Positions 9,274 through 19,537 of a DNA stretch of 24,207 nucleotides are shown piece by piece. The notes under the pieces were generated by a model. That model did no database searches. It was not told the origin of the DNA and saw only the letters and a program-made list of their open reading frames with translations. The translations under genes and the position numbers were made by a program. The DNA is from Welwitschia mirabilis (Eukaryota; Gnetophyta; Gnetopsida; Welwitschiales): contig JBOZIK010000001.1 of the NCBI GenBank assembly GCA_051453625.1, positions 36,900,888 through 36,925,094 on the forward strand, given 5' to 3'. The number at the start of each line of letters is the position of its first letter. Positions within the stretch are counted from its first letter, which is position 1.

Positions 9274-10129
9274 TTTAAAATTAGTCAATGCACCAAACTT
9301 CATCAAACTTATGTAATATGTCATGCTATCTTTTTCACATCTATTAGTGCTTTATCTCATTTGTTAGATTGTCTATTTTTTGAGTCTGTTTTTATTAATA
9401 AATAACGATTTTGTCCTTGACTTTGATCATCTTCATTGCACCAAAAATTATTATGACAGGAGATTGGAGGACTAAGGGTCCATCCATTAGTTACATAGAG
9501 GAATATTCCTTACTATTGAGCTATGTCTGCTTAATTGAGATGTTGCTAGTTTATAATAAGATGTTGGTTTAACTTTTAATGAAAATCTTCTTTTAGTTTT
9601 ATTCATATTCATGTGCGTGTCCCTTATAGTTTATGTTACTTATGATTTTGTGATAGCTTCATTTGTGATATAGGTCATCAAGGGCAACCTTTATTAAGGT
9701 TGAAAATGTTAGTTTAAGAACTTGCATTGCAATTTATATTTCCTAGATTAATCATTGCATGCTTCCCATATTTTGTTTAATGCATTTGATAGCCTAGGTT
9801 AGTTTTAGTTAGTGACAGTTTCTTTGATTGATCTAGGTTATACAGGGCCAATCTTAGTGATAAAGATTTAGTAGTCGGATAGATGTTACATTTAGGGTAG
9901 TTTTTATTTTGCATTTGCATGGTGTGTTTACTTTTCTTGCATTGTTGATTTTCATTTTGAACCTTTACTTTGTGAAAAGCAATTCTCTTTCTTCTCACCT
10001 AGTTCCTTTGATGAATTATGACATTCGAGTCCACTCCCATCTATATTGGTATGTTGTGTTTGTGCATATATTTGTAATTAATAGGATTTGATAAAAGATG
10101 TAACATTTACATAAATACACACTATAACA

Positions 10130-10705
10130 TCTTAGCATCATTTCTGGAAAGGTTACAAGGAGTTTGAGGATTGTTGTTACCCAAATAAGTGCTTAGAATT
10201 TTGATTTAGTTATTTGTTTGTAGTAATGTTGTATTCTTACTATAAATATCATAGTTTTCCTTTCCACATTTTTCTACATTTTTCTTTTTTTAAAGTTTGT
10301 CATCCCCATAACATAGGTGAATGATGGCCTAGGATTAGGGTTTTTAAAGATTTTTTGTAGTTTTTGTTTTGGGTTTTCTATCGTAAAATAAGTCGATATC
10401 ATTTCATCTATCATCCAAATGACATAGATGAATGACTATCAATTTTGGTTTCTGTTCTGTTTCTGTTCTTCTTTGTATTTGGTTTTTTGTTTTTTGTGTA
10501 GTATTCATCCAGGTAATCATTTGGATGACAACAGAGACGACAATGTGGAAACATCATTGAGAATGCAGGGATACAATACATTCAAGTAAAAAGATGAAGT
10601 ATCTGAGAGAGTGGGGCCTGATTAAGGAAAATATCAGAGAAGTTTCAGTCAACATTGAACTTAACCCAGGTATGCACATCCTAATTACATAAAGAATTCC
10701 AAGAA
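10130..10705 (+). other. Leader between the 5' LTR and gag
   Basis: No clear gene. It carries three more short CATCC..GGATG-type motifs (from about 10299, 10405 and 10505) and a TATAAATAT string near 10240 of unknown use. A primer-binding site could not be fixed. Confidence 0.45.
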
Positions 10706-11530
10706 TTGAACAAAAAGTTTTCAACTTTCATTATTTTAGAGTCCGATTTTTTAAAAGAAAGAAATAGTATAGACGTGAATCATTTCTTTAATCTATTGAA
10801 TACAATGAAAATGCAAAAACAAGAATCCTCATCCAATACACCACCCAGGATAAGAAATCCTAATGAAAATACCTCTAATGTAAATGTTAAAAATTTGATA
10901 GCCCATAGAAAGCATGAAATTGACAACCTTTTTCACTTACCTCCTAAAGATGATGTAGAGCTAAAAAACTTAAATGCTTATCCAACATTTTTAAGAGAAC
11001 CTAATAAAGATCCTTTTCAATATCTCACTGACATAGAATAATTAGTACTCACTTCAAGAAATGGGAAAAAAAGAATTAGAGATAGAACCTACATGATTAT
11101 CTTTCCTATCAGACTTATAGATAGAGTAAAACTTTGACTTAAAATGATGCCTCATAAAATTATTAAGACCTAGAATTAACTTCAAGATGATTTTATCAAA
11201 AGATTCATGAGCAAAAGTACAATAATAAAAAGAAAAAAGAAAGTCACAAATTTTCAGTGACAACCTAAAAAGGATTCAGCCATAACATATAAACGATTCA
11301 TTATAGTAACTCATTCCAATCCTATTAATGAGTTCCCTAAAGAACAATTAATAGATTATTTTTATAATTTGACTGAATAGAAAAACCAAATAACTTGTAG
11401 ATTTTTCATGTGATGGAAACTTAATGAATTTAGATTTAGAAAATGCATGAACACTATTGAAAGATCTTATTACAATTAGTCAAACTTGGCCTAAACCAAC
11501 TTTAAAGAAAATTGAACTATAAGTCAAATG
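10706..11530 (+). pseudogene. Retrotransposon gag (capsid region) remnant
   Basis: An open stretch from 10706 to 11041 ends in NKDPFQYLTDIE. Past the stop the same frame continues with IIFPIRLIDRVKL, LQDDFIKRF, KDSAITYKRF and PKEQLIDYFYNLTE, which follow the pattern of the plant retrotransposon gag domain (FPFSL-x-G-x-A-x-W, W-x-x-L-x-x-x-F, E-x-L-x-x-x-F). Six in-frame stops fall at 11039, 11135, 11171, 11177, 11258 and 11378 without a frameshift; after about 11411 the reading shifts by one base (NLMNLDLENA, then TLLKDLITISQ). Gag forms the particle that packages the element RNA. The true start is unknown: the bases at 10706 are only the left edge of an open stretch (a TTG codon). Confidence 0.75.
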
Positions 11531-11571
11531 ATAAAAGACTTAAAAGAATAAGAACATGATAAATAGAAAGT

Positions 11572-12592
11572 CCAAAATAATTTAACAAATGTAATCAAGG
11601 ATTTTATTACTTTGAGAAAATATACTCTAATGATTATAGAAGCAAAAGTAGTAAATAAAAAGAATGTAACATCAACATGTAATACATGCAAAGATAATTC
11701 TCAGGTAATAAAAGAATGTCCCTTTTCACCAACATCTAAAGAGAGAATACTTGAAGAAGTGTGTGCATTTAACCAAAGGCCTCCTAATTTTTAAAACCAA
11801 ATGCAATATTAATAANNNNNNNNNNCAACAAGCTTCTAAAATTCTCAACAAAATCAAAATGATCTAATGGAAGAGTTAAGAAGAACTAACAAAAATAATG
11901 AAAATTCAGTTAATGTGCTTTAACAAATAATATTAGCCAATCAAAGATCACAAGAATCTCTTGCAACTCAATCTTAAAAGAGATTGTAAAAAAATTGATA
12001 TAATACCACCTATCCATAAGACTTCAACTTTCTAAAATGATGGAGAAGGTGAGGATGAGGATGATATAGAAATCCTAGAAACATATACTTTCCTTAAACT
12101 TTAGATGAACCTTCATGAAATAATAAAAGAAAAAGATAAGTTATTCCTTGACTTAACATAAATTTCACTTTTGATGAGAACTTAATGCAAGATGATAATA
12201 ATGGCTCATCCTTTTTGGAACTATTGTAAGAAATTCCTAAGTATGCTAAGTTGTGAACAAGACCTACTTAGAAGAAAGCAAAAACATACTATCCCTAGTA
12301 GAGTCTTTCTTACACAATCTATTTTCAACTTACTTATATAAAAAACACCTACATTTAAAGATATAGGGGCAACAATAGTAACTATCACGTTAAAAGAGAA
12401 TAATAAAATAAAAAAAGCTTTAGTTGACATAGGAGTAAGTGTAAACATCATGCCTCTTCATGTTTGTAAAAGACTTAGATTAGAGGAAATAATTGAACCT
12501 ACACAAATCAAATTAGAATTGGTTAATACATCGACCAAAAAACCTATGAGGATCATTAAAAACTTAATCATTGAAATAAAAGAAGCTTACCA
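11572..12592 (+). pseudogene. gag zinc-knuckle and retropepsin module, copy A
   Basis: A zinc knuckle lies at 11678-11719: CNTCKDNSQVIKEC, with the spacing C-x2-C-x4-(H)-x4-C but Gln where His is expected. Then come LEEVCAFNQRPP, a Q/N-rich linker and an acidic patch (near 12040-12075). The aspartic protease core is at 12426-12440, DIGVS instead of the usual D-(L/T)-G-A-S, followed by VNIMPLHVCKRL, EPTQIKLELVN and KPMRIIKNLIIEI, as in gypsy retropepsins. Many stops and shifts occur, and the 100-N gap cuts it before the ILGR motif. A 10-N gap at 11816-11825 stands where copy B has about 85 extra bases, so its true size is probably larger. Confidence 0.75.
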
Positions 12593-12692
12593 NNNNNNNN
12601 NNNNNNNNNNNNNNNNNNNNNNNNNNNNNNNNNNNNNNNNNNNNNNNNNNNNNNNNNNNNNNNNNNNNNNNNNNNNNNNNNNNNNNNNNNNN
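12593..12692. other. Assembly gap (exactly 100 N)
   Basis: A round 100-N run is the usual placeholder for a gap of unknown size. It separates the two copies of the gag-protease module, so their true arrangement is not certain. Confidence 1.
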
Positions 12693-12720
12693 GAAAAAAA
12701 AATAGGATAAGAAGGAAGAT

Positions 12721-14055
12721 CAGATTAATTCAACAAATGTGATTAAGGATTTGACTACTTTTGTGGAGAAATACACTCAACTGATTATAGATGCAAAAGT
12801 AGAAAATGAAAAAAAACATAATATCAACATGTGATATATGTGAAGATAACTCTTATATAACAAAAGAATGTCATTTGTTACCTACATGTAAAGAGAAAAT
12901 ACTTGAAGAAGTGTATGCATTTAACCAAAGTCCTTCAAAGTTTCAAAACCAAATGCAATATCAATAAGGAATAAATGGGTAAAATAATTGAAAACCATTT
13001 GAGAATAGATTAAATAATGTAAATTTCAACCAAATACCTTCAACCAAGCTCTTTAAATTATCAACAAAATCAAAATGATCTAATGGAAGAGTTGAGAATA
13101 ACCACAAAAACTATTGAAAATCAAAGTAAAAACATTGAAAATTTAGTTAATGTATTTTAATAAACAACATTAACCTTTCAAAAACCATAAGGATCTCTTA
13201 CAACTCAAACTTTTCCAAATCTAAATGAAGTAAAAAGAGAAAGAGATTATAAAATAATTGATACACCATAACCTATTCATGAAACTTCAACTTCTAAAAA
13301 TGATGAGGAAGGTGAGGAAGAGGATGATATGGAAATATTGAAAAATATGCTTTCCCTTCAACTTTAGATAAGCCTTCATGCAAGAATAAAAGAAAAAGAC
13401 AAGCTCCCCTTGGTTTAATACAAATCCCATTTTTGATGAGCACTTAATGCAAGATGACAATGATAAATCATTCTTTTCAAAACTCTTGCAATTAAACCCT
13501 AAGCATGCTAAGTTGGCCTACTTAAAAGAAAATAAAAACGTACTATTCTTAGTAGAGTTTTTCTTGCTTAATCTATTTCCAACTTAGTCATAGAAAAAGC
13601 ACCTAAATTTAAAGATCCTGGGGTAGCAACATTAAGTGTTACTTTAAAATGGAATTAAAAAATTAGAAAAGCTTTTATTGATATTGGAGCAAGTGTTAAA
13701 ATCATGTCTCTTCACATTTGTAAAAGATTTGGATTAGAAGAAAGAATAAAACCTACACAAATCATATTAGAATTAGTCGATACTTCAATCAGGAAACCTA
13801 TGGGAATCATTAAAAATTTAGTTATCTAAATAGAAAAAGCCTATTACATCATATATATGATTATAATTGAAGCATAACATGATGGAAGTTACACACTAAT
13901 TTTAGGAAGAACCTTTTATGCAACCACTCACTGCATTATAAACACATAAACTAGATTAATGGAATGTTACATAAGTAATAAGAGATACACTATTAAAGTT
14001 TTTGATGATATAGAAAAAGATATGGGTGATGAGGAAAACTTAGAAAAAAAGAGCT
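12721..14055 (+). pseudogene. gag zinc-knuckle and retropepsin module, copy B
   Basis: It follows copy A from CAACAAATGT to the lysine-rich end of the protease. The zinc knuckle at 12830-12871 reads CDICEDNSYITKEC, with Tyr in the His position. The linker has LMEELR, then KAPKFKDPG near 13590. The protease core DIGAS is at 13680-13694, then VKIMSLHICKRFGLEE, PTQIILELVDTS and KPMGIIKNLVI. Copy B continues into LILGRTF at 13896-13916, the conserved C-terminal ILGRPF motif of retropepsins, and KVFDDIEKDMG. Stops and shifts break it throughout. The protease would cut the polyprotein; the Ile in D-I-G is unusual but shared by both copies. Confidence 0.78.
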
Positions 14056-14444
14056 AAAACAATTTTATTTGTATAACATCACTCAGTTGAAATGAAATTA
14101 AGAACGCTAAAAGAATTAAATTTGCATAAAAATCCAACAGAAATAGATAGTTCTGATCACGAGGATGAAGAAATCAAATCTGTTAATAGGAAAGAAGTCT
14201 AAATTGTGAACTTAATTGAAATTTTCTATTATAAGCCTCGTTGTCCATCATGTCATCCAGACAATAGTGTGGCATGATAGTTAAAAAAATCATAAATCAA
14301 TAAAAGAAAAATAAGAATAATGAAAAAAAGTGATATACAGCTACTGATAAGACAAGTACATAAAATATTCAACATAGTAAGAATAAAGACAACAATGAGA
14401 AAAGGAGGAATAATGAAAAATCCATAACATCTAAATCAAACTTA
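14056..14444 (+). other. Post-protease stretch, no pol recognised
   Basis: Short broken frames only. Reverse transcriptase motifs should begin here in an intact element, but I see none. A GTCATCCAGAC motif copy lies at 14252-14278. Confidence 0.5.
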
Positions 14445-14944
14445 ATGAAAAATAGACCTATTCTTTTCAATACAATAATCCAATTTAGAAAATATTCCCA
14501 TGTTTATCCATTCCATTCTCTTAAAGTTCTTCAAAAAAAATCTTTCCCTTTTCTACCAAGTCTACTTGAGCCAGTAATAATAACTTTTTTCAAAAGTATA
14601 GCTTGGGAAATTTTGGACTTTAAAATTGTGGATAATTTTATCTTTTTGATAATTCATACTACAAGTTAAAACTTAGTGGACTTCTTAATTATATTAAACC
14701 TACCTTAATCATTTACCCTAAGAAGCTTTCTTCAAAATTTTTGATTTTTAATAAAACCATTAATTTTTTTCATCCTCAATATCAATCTTTAAATGGAATC
14801 TATATTTGGAATTCTTTATATCATGAGCTTGATAAGATGCTATTCTTCCATGAATTATCTAAACTCTTTCTCTCTTATTTTACAAATAAATTTTATGCAG
14901 CCAAAATGTTACCTTATCATGTATGTATGTCTTTTATCAAGTAG
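14445..14944 (+). other. Unrecognised ORF region in two frames
   Basis: Two open stretches, 14445-14669 and 14741-14944, would form one of about 165 codons with a single shift near 14669. The product is rich in Phe, Leu, Ile and Lys and contains SIAWEILDFKIVDN and FYAAKMLPYHVCMSFIK. I do not recognise it. In this place, after the lost pol region, it could be an extra ORF of the kind some gypsy lineages carry, or chance openness in AT-rich DNA. Confidence 0.3.
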
Positions 14945-16560
14945 TCTCTATTTGATTTGATCCTTATTTTTATGAGAAAATACAATATCTTAGGACCTAA
15001 ATGAATTCTTTTTTTTTCTTTTTTTTTTTAATAAAGTGTTGAGTAGGATTTAGAATTTGAATAAACTTTGTTTTTTTAATATTGGATTTACCCAATCTTA
15101 AGACATTTAAATGTCTATGAACTTTATTTTGAAGGAAGATGCTTTGTTTTTTTGTGTTTTCTCTCAATGGTATGAGTCTTTAGTTGTTTGAGGGTGTTTT
15201 TTTCCTTGTATTTCATCTCATTTCTTTACCTTCATCTTTACGAGCATGTGATCATGTGGGATTTATTTTGATGAAGTTAGTTAAAAAAATGGGGGAAGGT
15301 GGGGAGAATAATGACCATGATTTATTGTATATGTGCTAAATACATGATCACCATGATGTCCTACAACACTGGGGTAAATTTTCCTAAAAGGGATCTTTAG
15401 CAATGTCACTAGCTACAGAACTCCACTAGAGGGTTAGTTGGCCATGCTTTGTGAATTCTTACTTCTTGACTATGGTTGCACTCACCTCATCATGGATTAA
15501 AATAAAATACTTTGAGGTTATGGAATCAGTGGTGCTCCTAATGTTATTAGAGGAATTGCTTGTCCCCTAGACTCGTTACACTTATAATATTTCCATATGG
15601 TCATTTTATTTTTAAGGATTTGATTGTGTTTGGGGTATTAGTAGGTAAGTTCATTTTTGATAGCTCCTGATCATATCATTCATTATTTGAAAACATTAGT
15701 TACTTAGCATCATCATAATCAATGCCTATTCAATTACTGTTTTATAAATTTTTCACATTATTTCATGCATCATTAATTAGATGATTTTATGATTTTTTCC
15801 ATGAGGGTTTTCTAGGTTTGAATTTAGGGTAGGCACATAATCTTATTCATGTTTTTAAATTATCCAATTTTGTTTTGTTTTCTTTAGTTGTTTTCTTTGG
15901 TATTTCAAAGTCATTTCCATAGCTTTTCATTACAAATGCTTAGGACTTGATTATTTAGTAGTTTTCTTATTGATTTTTGTTTTCATTTGTAGTTTTTCTT
16001 TCTTGAAGTTAATTTTATTTTTACAAATAAATTTCCTTAATTTATGAGGCTGAATTTTCCCATTTATTCTTTTAAATCTTTTCAAGTTTAGTTTTCTTTA
16101 ATTTTTGATGCATCTAGTACTATTTTTAAAGAATTATAAAGTTCATGGCATATTTATCTTCCTTAGCTTGTTGCATTCACCTCCTTTATCATGCCTTAAT
16201 TTATCATGATTCTTAATCATTTCCCATCTTTCAGACTTTCTGATACCTTTCAGAAACCTTTGTGATACCATTTAACTTATTCTACTGAATTTTTCATTCC
16301 TTCTAACTCTTTTGAAAACCTTGTCATCCATCATGTCATCCAGACAATAAGACAAATGACACAAAAATATTTTTTAAATAATCACCATTTTTATGTTTCA
16401 TATTTTTCAGACTAAATCTGACCCTTCTTTTCATGCAAAAAATGCTACTTTGAGGCCCACATGTTTTTCTTATTTGTATGTAACTTGTGCTTCCATTCTT
16501 TTTCTTTTTACTTTAGTGCAATATGGGACGTATTGATTCAACTATTTTGGACAGGAGCAC

Positions 16561-16584
16561 GGGGTGAAGGGAGGAAGGGATGGG
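16561..16584 (+). other. Potential G-quadruplex sequence
   Basis: Four G runs (GGGG, GGG, GGG, GGG) are separated by loops of 4, 5 and 2 bases, fitting the G3+N1-7 rule, in strongly AT-rich surroundings. Whether it folds is not known. Confidence 0.6.
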
Positions 16585-17138
16585 AGGAGCAGGATATATA
16601 TTTTAAGATATTTGGAGTAAAATTTTAAATTCTGAAGGGTTAATTTTACATTTTCATGAGATAGATATATAATGTACTAATCCAATTACGAATGCCTATT
16701 ATTTGAGTGATATACATTTTGAATATTGTTTACTAAATTGTGTACCCAATAACAAAATAATTATAGTTTGTTTTTCTTGCAGGAATGATATAAAGAATTT
16801 ATGAGACCATGAATGAGGGGATTAATGTTATGATTGATTATTTTTCATATATTTTTCCTTGTAGATTGTGCTTAAAAACTCAATGATTAATCTATGAGTA
16901 TCATTTTTGAGTTATTACTTTTTCTAACCATATATGCACATCATTTATCTAGGTTATTATGGTTATATATTATGATGATTATTTTTGTTATGACATCTAA
17001 TTTCTATCTTTTTGATGTGATAAATGTTTTAAATGGGGATCTAATGCACTAGTAAGTATTTGATTTTATTTTTTGACAAGCATGATTATAGGCATTTGAT
17101 TTTATAGATAGATTTTTACTGGCTTATCATCCCTATAA

Positions 17139-17162
17139 TCATTTAGACGATAGTCTGGATGA
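17139..17162. repeat. Hairpin form of the dispersed CATCCAGAC motif
   Basis: TCATTTAGAC, the loop GATA, then GTCTGGATGA. The 10-base arms pair fully in RNA if two G-U pairs are allowed. Related copies occur at about 9085, 9135, 9246, 10405, 10505, 14252, 16323, 17605 and 17717. Confidence 0.65.
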
Positions 17163-17357
17163 CACCATGGTTACTTCATCTACCAAGGTAAAACATCCCA
17201 TTTATTTGATTTTGAGATTTGATCCTGTATCATGAAATTTCTGAACTTAATTTATAATTCAACAGTTAGTATTTGTCTTAGTCAATTTAGTTAATTTGAC
17301 TAGCAATTATAGTTGTTTGCTAACTTTATCAGGGACTGACAAGGCTAAGTGGGCAGT

Positions 17358-18600
17358 TGTATTGTAATGACAAATTATATGTTTTTGATGGGGTATTTTG
17401 AGTAGTTATGTAGGAAATTTAAATAGTTTTAAGCACAAAACGATGCTTATTAAGAGTTAAGGTAAAATTCACGAAAATGCACAAAAACCAATACATTTGA
17501 AGGCATTTTGGACTAATTCTGATACATCACTTTTTGAGGAGGAATTAATGAGCTTCAAGGCTAGTTTGACTTGATAAAAAGGTTCAAGAAGGCTGTTGTC
17601 CCTTTCATCATCTCGACAATAGACTAGGAGGACACCTCTTACATGCTGACTAGGATGCTGACTAAACCAGCATGAAGGCTAAATATAAAACTTTATTGAT
17701 GTGGCATTATCCCCATCATCATCCAGATGATAACCAGGATAACATCTGAAATTAGTCAATATAACAAACTTCATCAAACTTATGCAATGTGTCATGCACC
17801 CTCTTGCATATCTGTTAGGGTTTTACTGCATTTGTTAGATTGTCTATTTTTGAGTATGTTATTATTAATAAGCACTGACTTCGCCCTTTACTTCGATAAT
17901 CTTCATTACACCAAAAATTCTCATGATAGGAGATCAAAGGACTGAAGGTCCATTTGTCAATTGCAAAGAGGGATATTCCTTGTTGTTGGGTTGTGTATGC
18001 TTCATTGAGGTATTGCTGCTACTTTGTTAGGATCTTGGTTTGAGTTTTAATGAAAATATTCTTTTAGTTTTATTCATATTCATGTGCATGTTCCTTATGG
18101 TTTACGTTGCTTATAATTTTGTAACAACTTTATTTGTGATATAGGTTATTAAGGATGACCTTTATTAAGGTTGAAAACATTAGTTTAGAAACTTGCATTG
18201 CATTTTATATTTCCTAGATTAATCATTGCATGTTTTCCATATTCTGTTCGACGTACTTAATAGCCTAGGTTGGTTTTGATTAGTGACAGTTTTCTTGATT
18301 GATCTAGGTTATATAGGACTGATCTTGGTGACAGAGTTTTGATAGTCGAATAGATATTGCATTTAGGGTATTTTGCATTTTACATTTGCATAGTGTTTTT
18401 AGTTTTCTTACATTGTTTATTTTCATATAGAACCTTTACTTCATGAAAAGCAATTCTCTTTCTTCTTGTCTAGTGCCTTTGATGGATTATGATATTTGGG
18501 TCCACTACCATCTATATTAGTGTGTTGTGTTTGTGCATGTATTTGTGATTGACAAGATTTGACTAAGGAAATAACATTTGTATAAATGCGCACTACAATA
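17358..18600 (+). repeat. 3' LTR
   Basis: The partner of 8836-10129. It starts TGTATTGTAATGACAAA and ends CACTACAATA; the expected terminal CA has become TA. Differences from the 5' LTR are mainly C/T and G/A changes. The open frame inside it (17727-17945) is a chance frame. Confidence 0.9.
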
Positions 18601-18605
18601 ATGGA
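18601..18605. repeat. Target-site duplication ATGGA, right copy
   Basis: Matches 8831-8835 exactly and abuts the 3' LTR end. Confidence 0.75.
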
Positions 18606-19484
18606 CTTAATCATTAATCAATAAATAAATAAGTGAATCTACTTAAGTTAATGGCCTTTTCTTTTTTTTGTATTTTTTAGTGGATCTTGAAATCAACTAA
18701 GCATAGTTTTAACTAAGTAACTTATAGGAAATTAAGAAATCATAGCAAATCCTAAGTATACAAGTTAGAAACAATAAATCTAAAAGGCCTCTGATTCCCA
18801 CCTATTAATTTCCATTATTTTCCATTTCTACCAACATAAATAACCTTAGTTTAAGATTATAAATCACATTGATCATCCATTATTTATGACATATCCTTTT
18901 AACAAAATTAAACATGTTGATGTATAAAGGAGTCAGTGCTGCATTGCTAGTGAGAGTCTATAGCCCTAATGTAGTTGAACATGTCATAACATACATCATT
19001 AGAGCTATATTACTAGTGAGCATCCATAGCCCTAATGTAGTTAACTAAACCTAATTAAATTATATAAGTTATGTGCATTTGAAGAATAGATATATTATTT
19101 TCTTTTGTTCATCTTCTCATGTTTATTTTTTTAATACACATTTAATGGGTCATTGACGCATTAGCCTAATCAAGACAAATCTTGTTCCCATCAAAAGGTT
19201 TAACTTAAGAAACATACACAAAATTAGGTTCCACCTTTTTAACCAAGTTTTTACTATAGTCAAAGATCTTAAGCAAATGCGCTCTTAACCATCACATTTG
19301 AAATAAGCATAAACCTCCCTTAAAAACCCATAAGTAAACTTAATTGCAACTATAAATTAGGTGATATGAGATCATTTATTATTGATTTTTATCTAAGGGT
19401 CATTAACCTGGGTTTGTAAGTTTCAAGAATTCATAGATGAATGACCTAGATGGATGGTTTGTTAGTTTAGTGGGGTTATTAGGG
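18606..19484 (-). mobile_element. Element B internal sequence, right of the insertion
   Basis: Non-coding. It matches 5740-6600 of element A in order, including AATGGGTCATT (19145) and CATTAACCTGGG. In element A an integrase end follows this block; here the match stops at about 19460 and no integrase is recognisable. Confidence 0.5.
18947..19045. repeat. Two-copy 66-bp-period repeat
   Basis: CTAGTGAGAGTCTATAGCCC (then TAATGTAGTT) at 18947 recurs as CTAGTGAGCATCCATAGCCC (then TAATGTAGTT) at 19013. A more diverged form with almost the same period is at 6097 and 6162, so the duplication predates the split of the two elements. Confidence 0.75.
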
Positions 19485-19537
19485 AATGAAAGGGGTGAAT
19501 GAAGAAGCTTAAGGGGATAAAATTTAAGGATTTTTAA
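19485..19537. repeat. 53-bp direct repeat abutting an N gap, left copy
   Basis: Identical to 19892-19944 except for one base (GGGATAAAAT versus GGGACAAAAT). The two copies sit exactly at the two edges of the gap. Confidence 0.95.

Larger units (their letters stand above)
8836..10129 (+). repeat. 5' LTR
   Basis: Matches 17358-18600 along its whole length, for example TGTTTTTGATGGGGTATTTT near the start, CATTTGAAGGCAT, TTTTATTCATATTCATGTGC, TTTCCTAGATTAATCATTGC and GAAAAGCAATTCTCTTTCTT. It ends CACTATAACA. It is about 51 bp longer than the 3' LTR because of a tandem extra unit near 9085-9185. Confidence 0.9.
14945..17357 (+). other. T-rich non-coding 3' region of the retrotransposon
   Basis: No supported gene on either strand. 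It contains purine-rich tracts near 15287-15312 (AAATGGGGGAAGGTGGGG) and 16552-16593, and dispersed motif copies at 16323-16360 and 17124-17170. The last bases before the 3' LTR (17347-17357, AAGTGGGCAGT) are a weak polypurine-tract candidate. Confidence 0.55.
8836..18600 (+). mobile_element. LTR retrotransposon (Ty3/gypsy type), internally degenerate, inserted in element B
   Basis: Two LTRs in direct orientation (8836-10129 and 17358-18600) start TGT and end CA (TA in the right copy), with ATGGA outside both. Internally, in order, are a leader (10130-10705), gag remnants (10706-11530), a gag-zinc-knuckle/protease module in two copies (11572-12592 and 12721-14055), an unrecognised ORF region (14445-14944) and 2.4 kb of T-rich non-coding sequence. 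The retropepsin type and the gag pattern fit Ty3/gypsy. Reverse transcriptase, RNase H and integrase were not recognised, so the copy depends on others or has been rearranged. The LTRs differ at roughly one base in six by eye, mostly by transitions, so the insertion is old. A tRNA primer site is not clear: bases 10133-10144 match the common Met-tRNA site at only about 7 of 12 positions. Confidence 0.88.

Noticed and set aside
9909-10091. 60-codon ORF in the 5' LTR and the 72-codon ORF at 17727-17945 in the 3' LTR
   Set aside because: They lie in LTR sequence at different places and frames and are not conserved between the two LTR copies.
10133-10144. tRNA-Met primer-binding site after the 5' LTR
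   Set aside because: Only about 7 of 12 positions match by eye, too weak to annotate in AT-rich DNA.
12221-12451. Minus-strand 76-codon ORF within the protease module
   Set aside because: It is antisense to the recognisable retropepsin reading on the plus strand.
9085-17745. CRISPR-like array from the repeated CATCC motifs
   Set aside because: Copies are irregularly spaced over kilobases, diverged, and lie in a plant retrotransposon.
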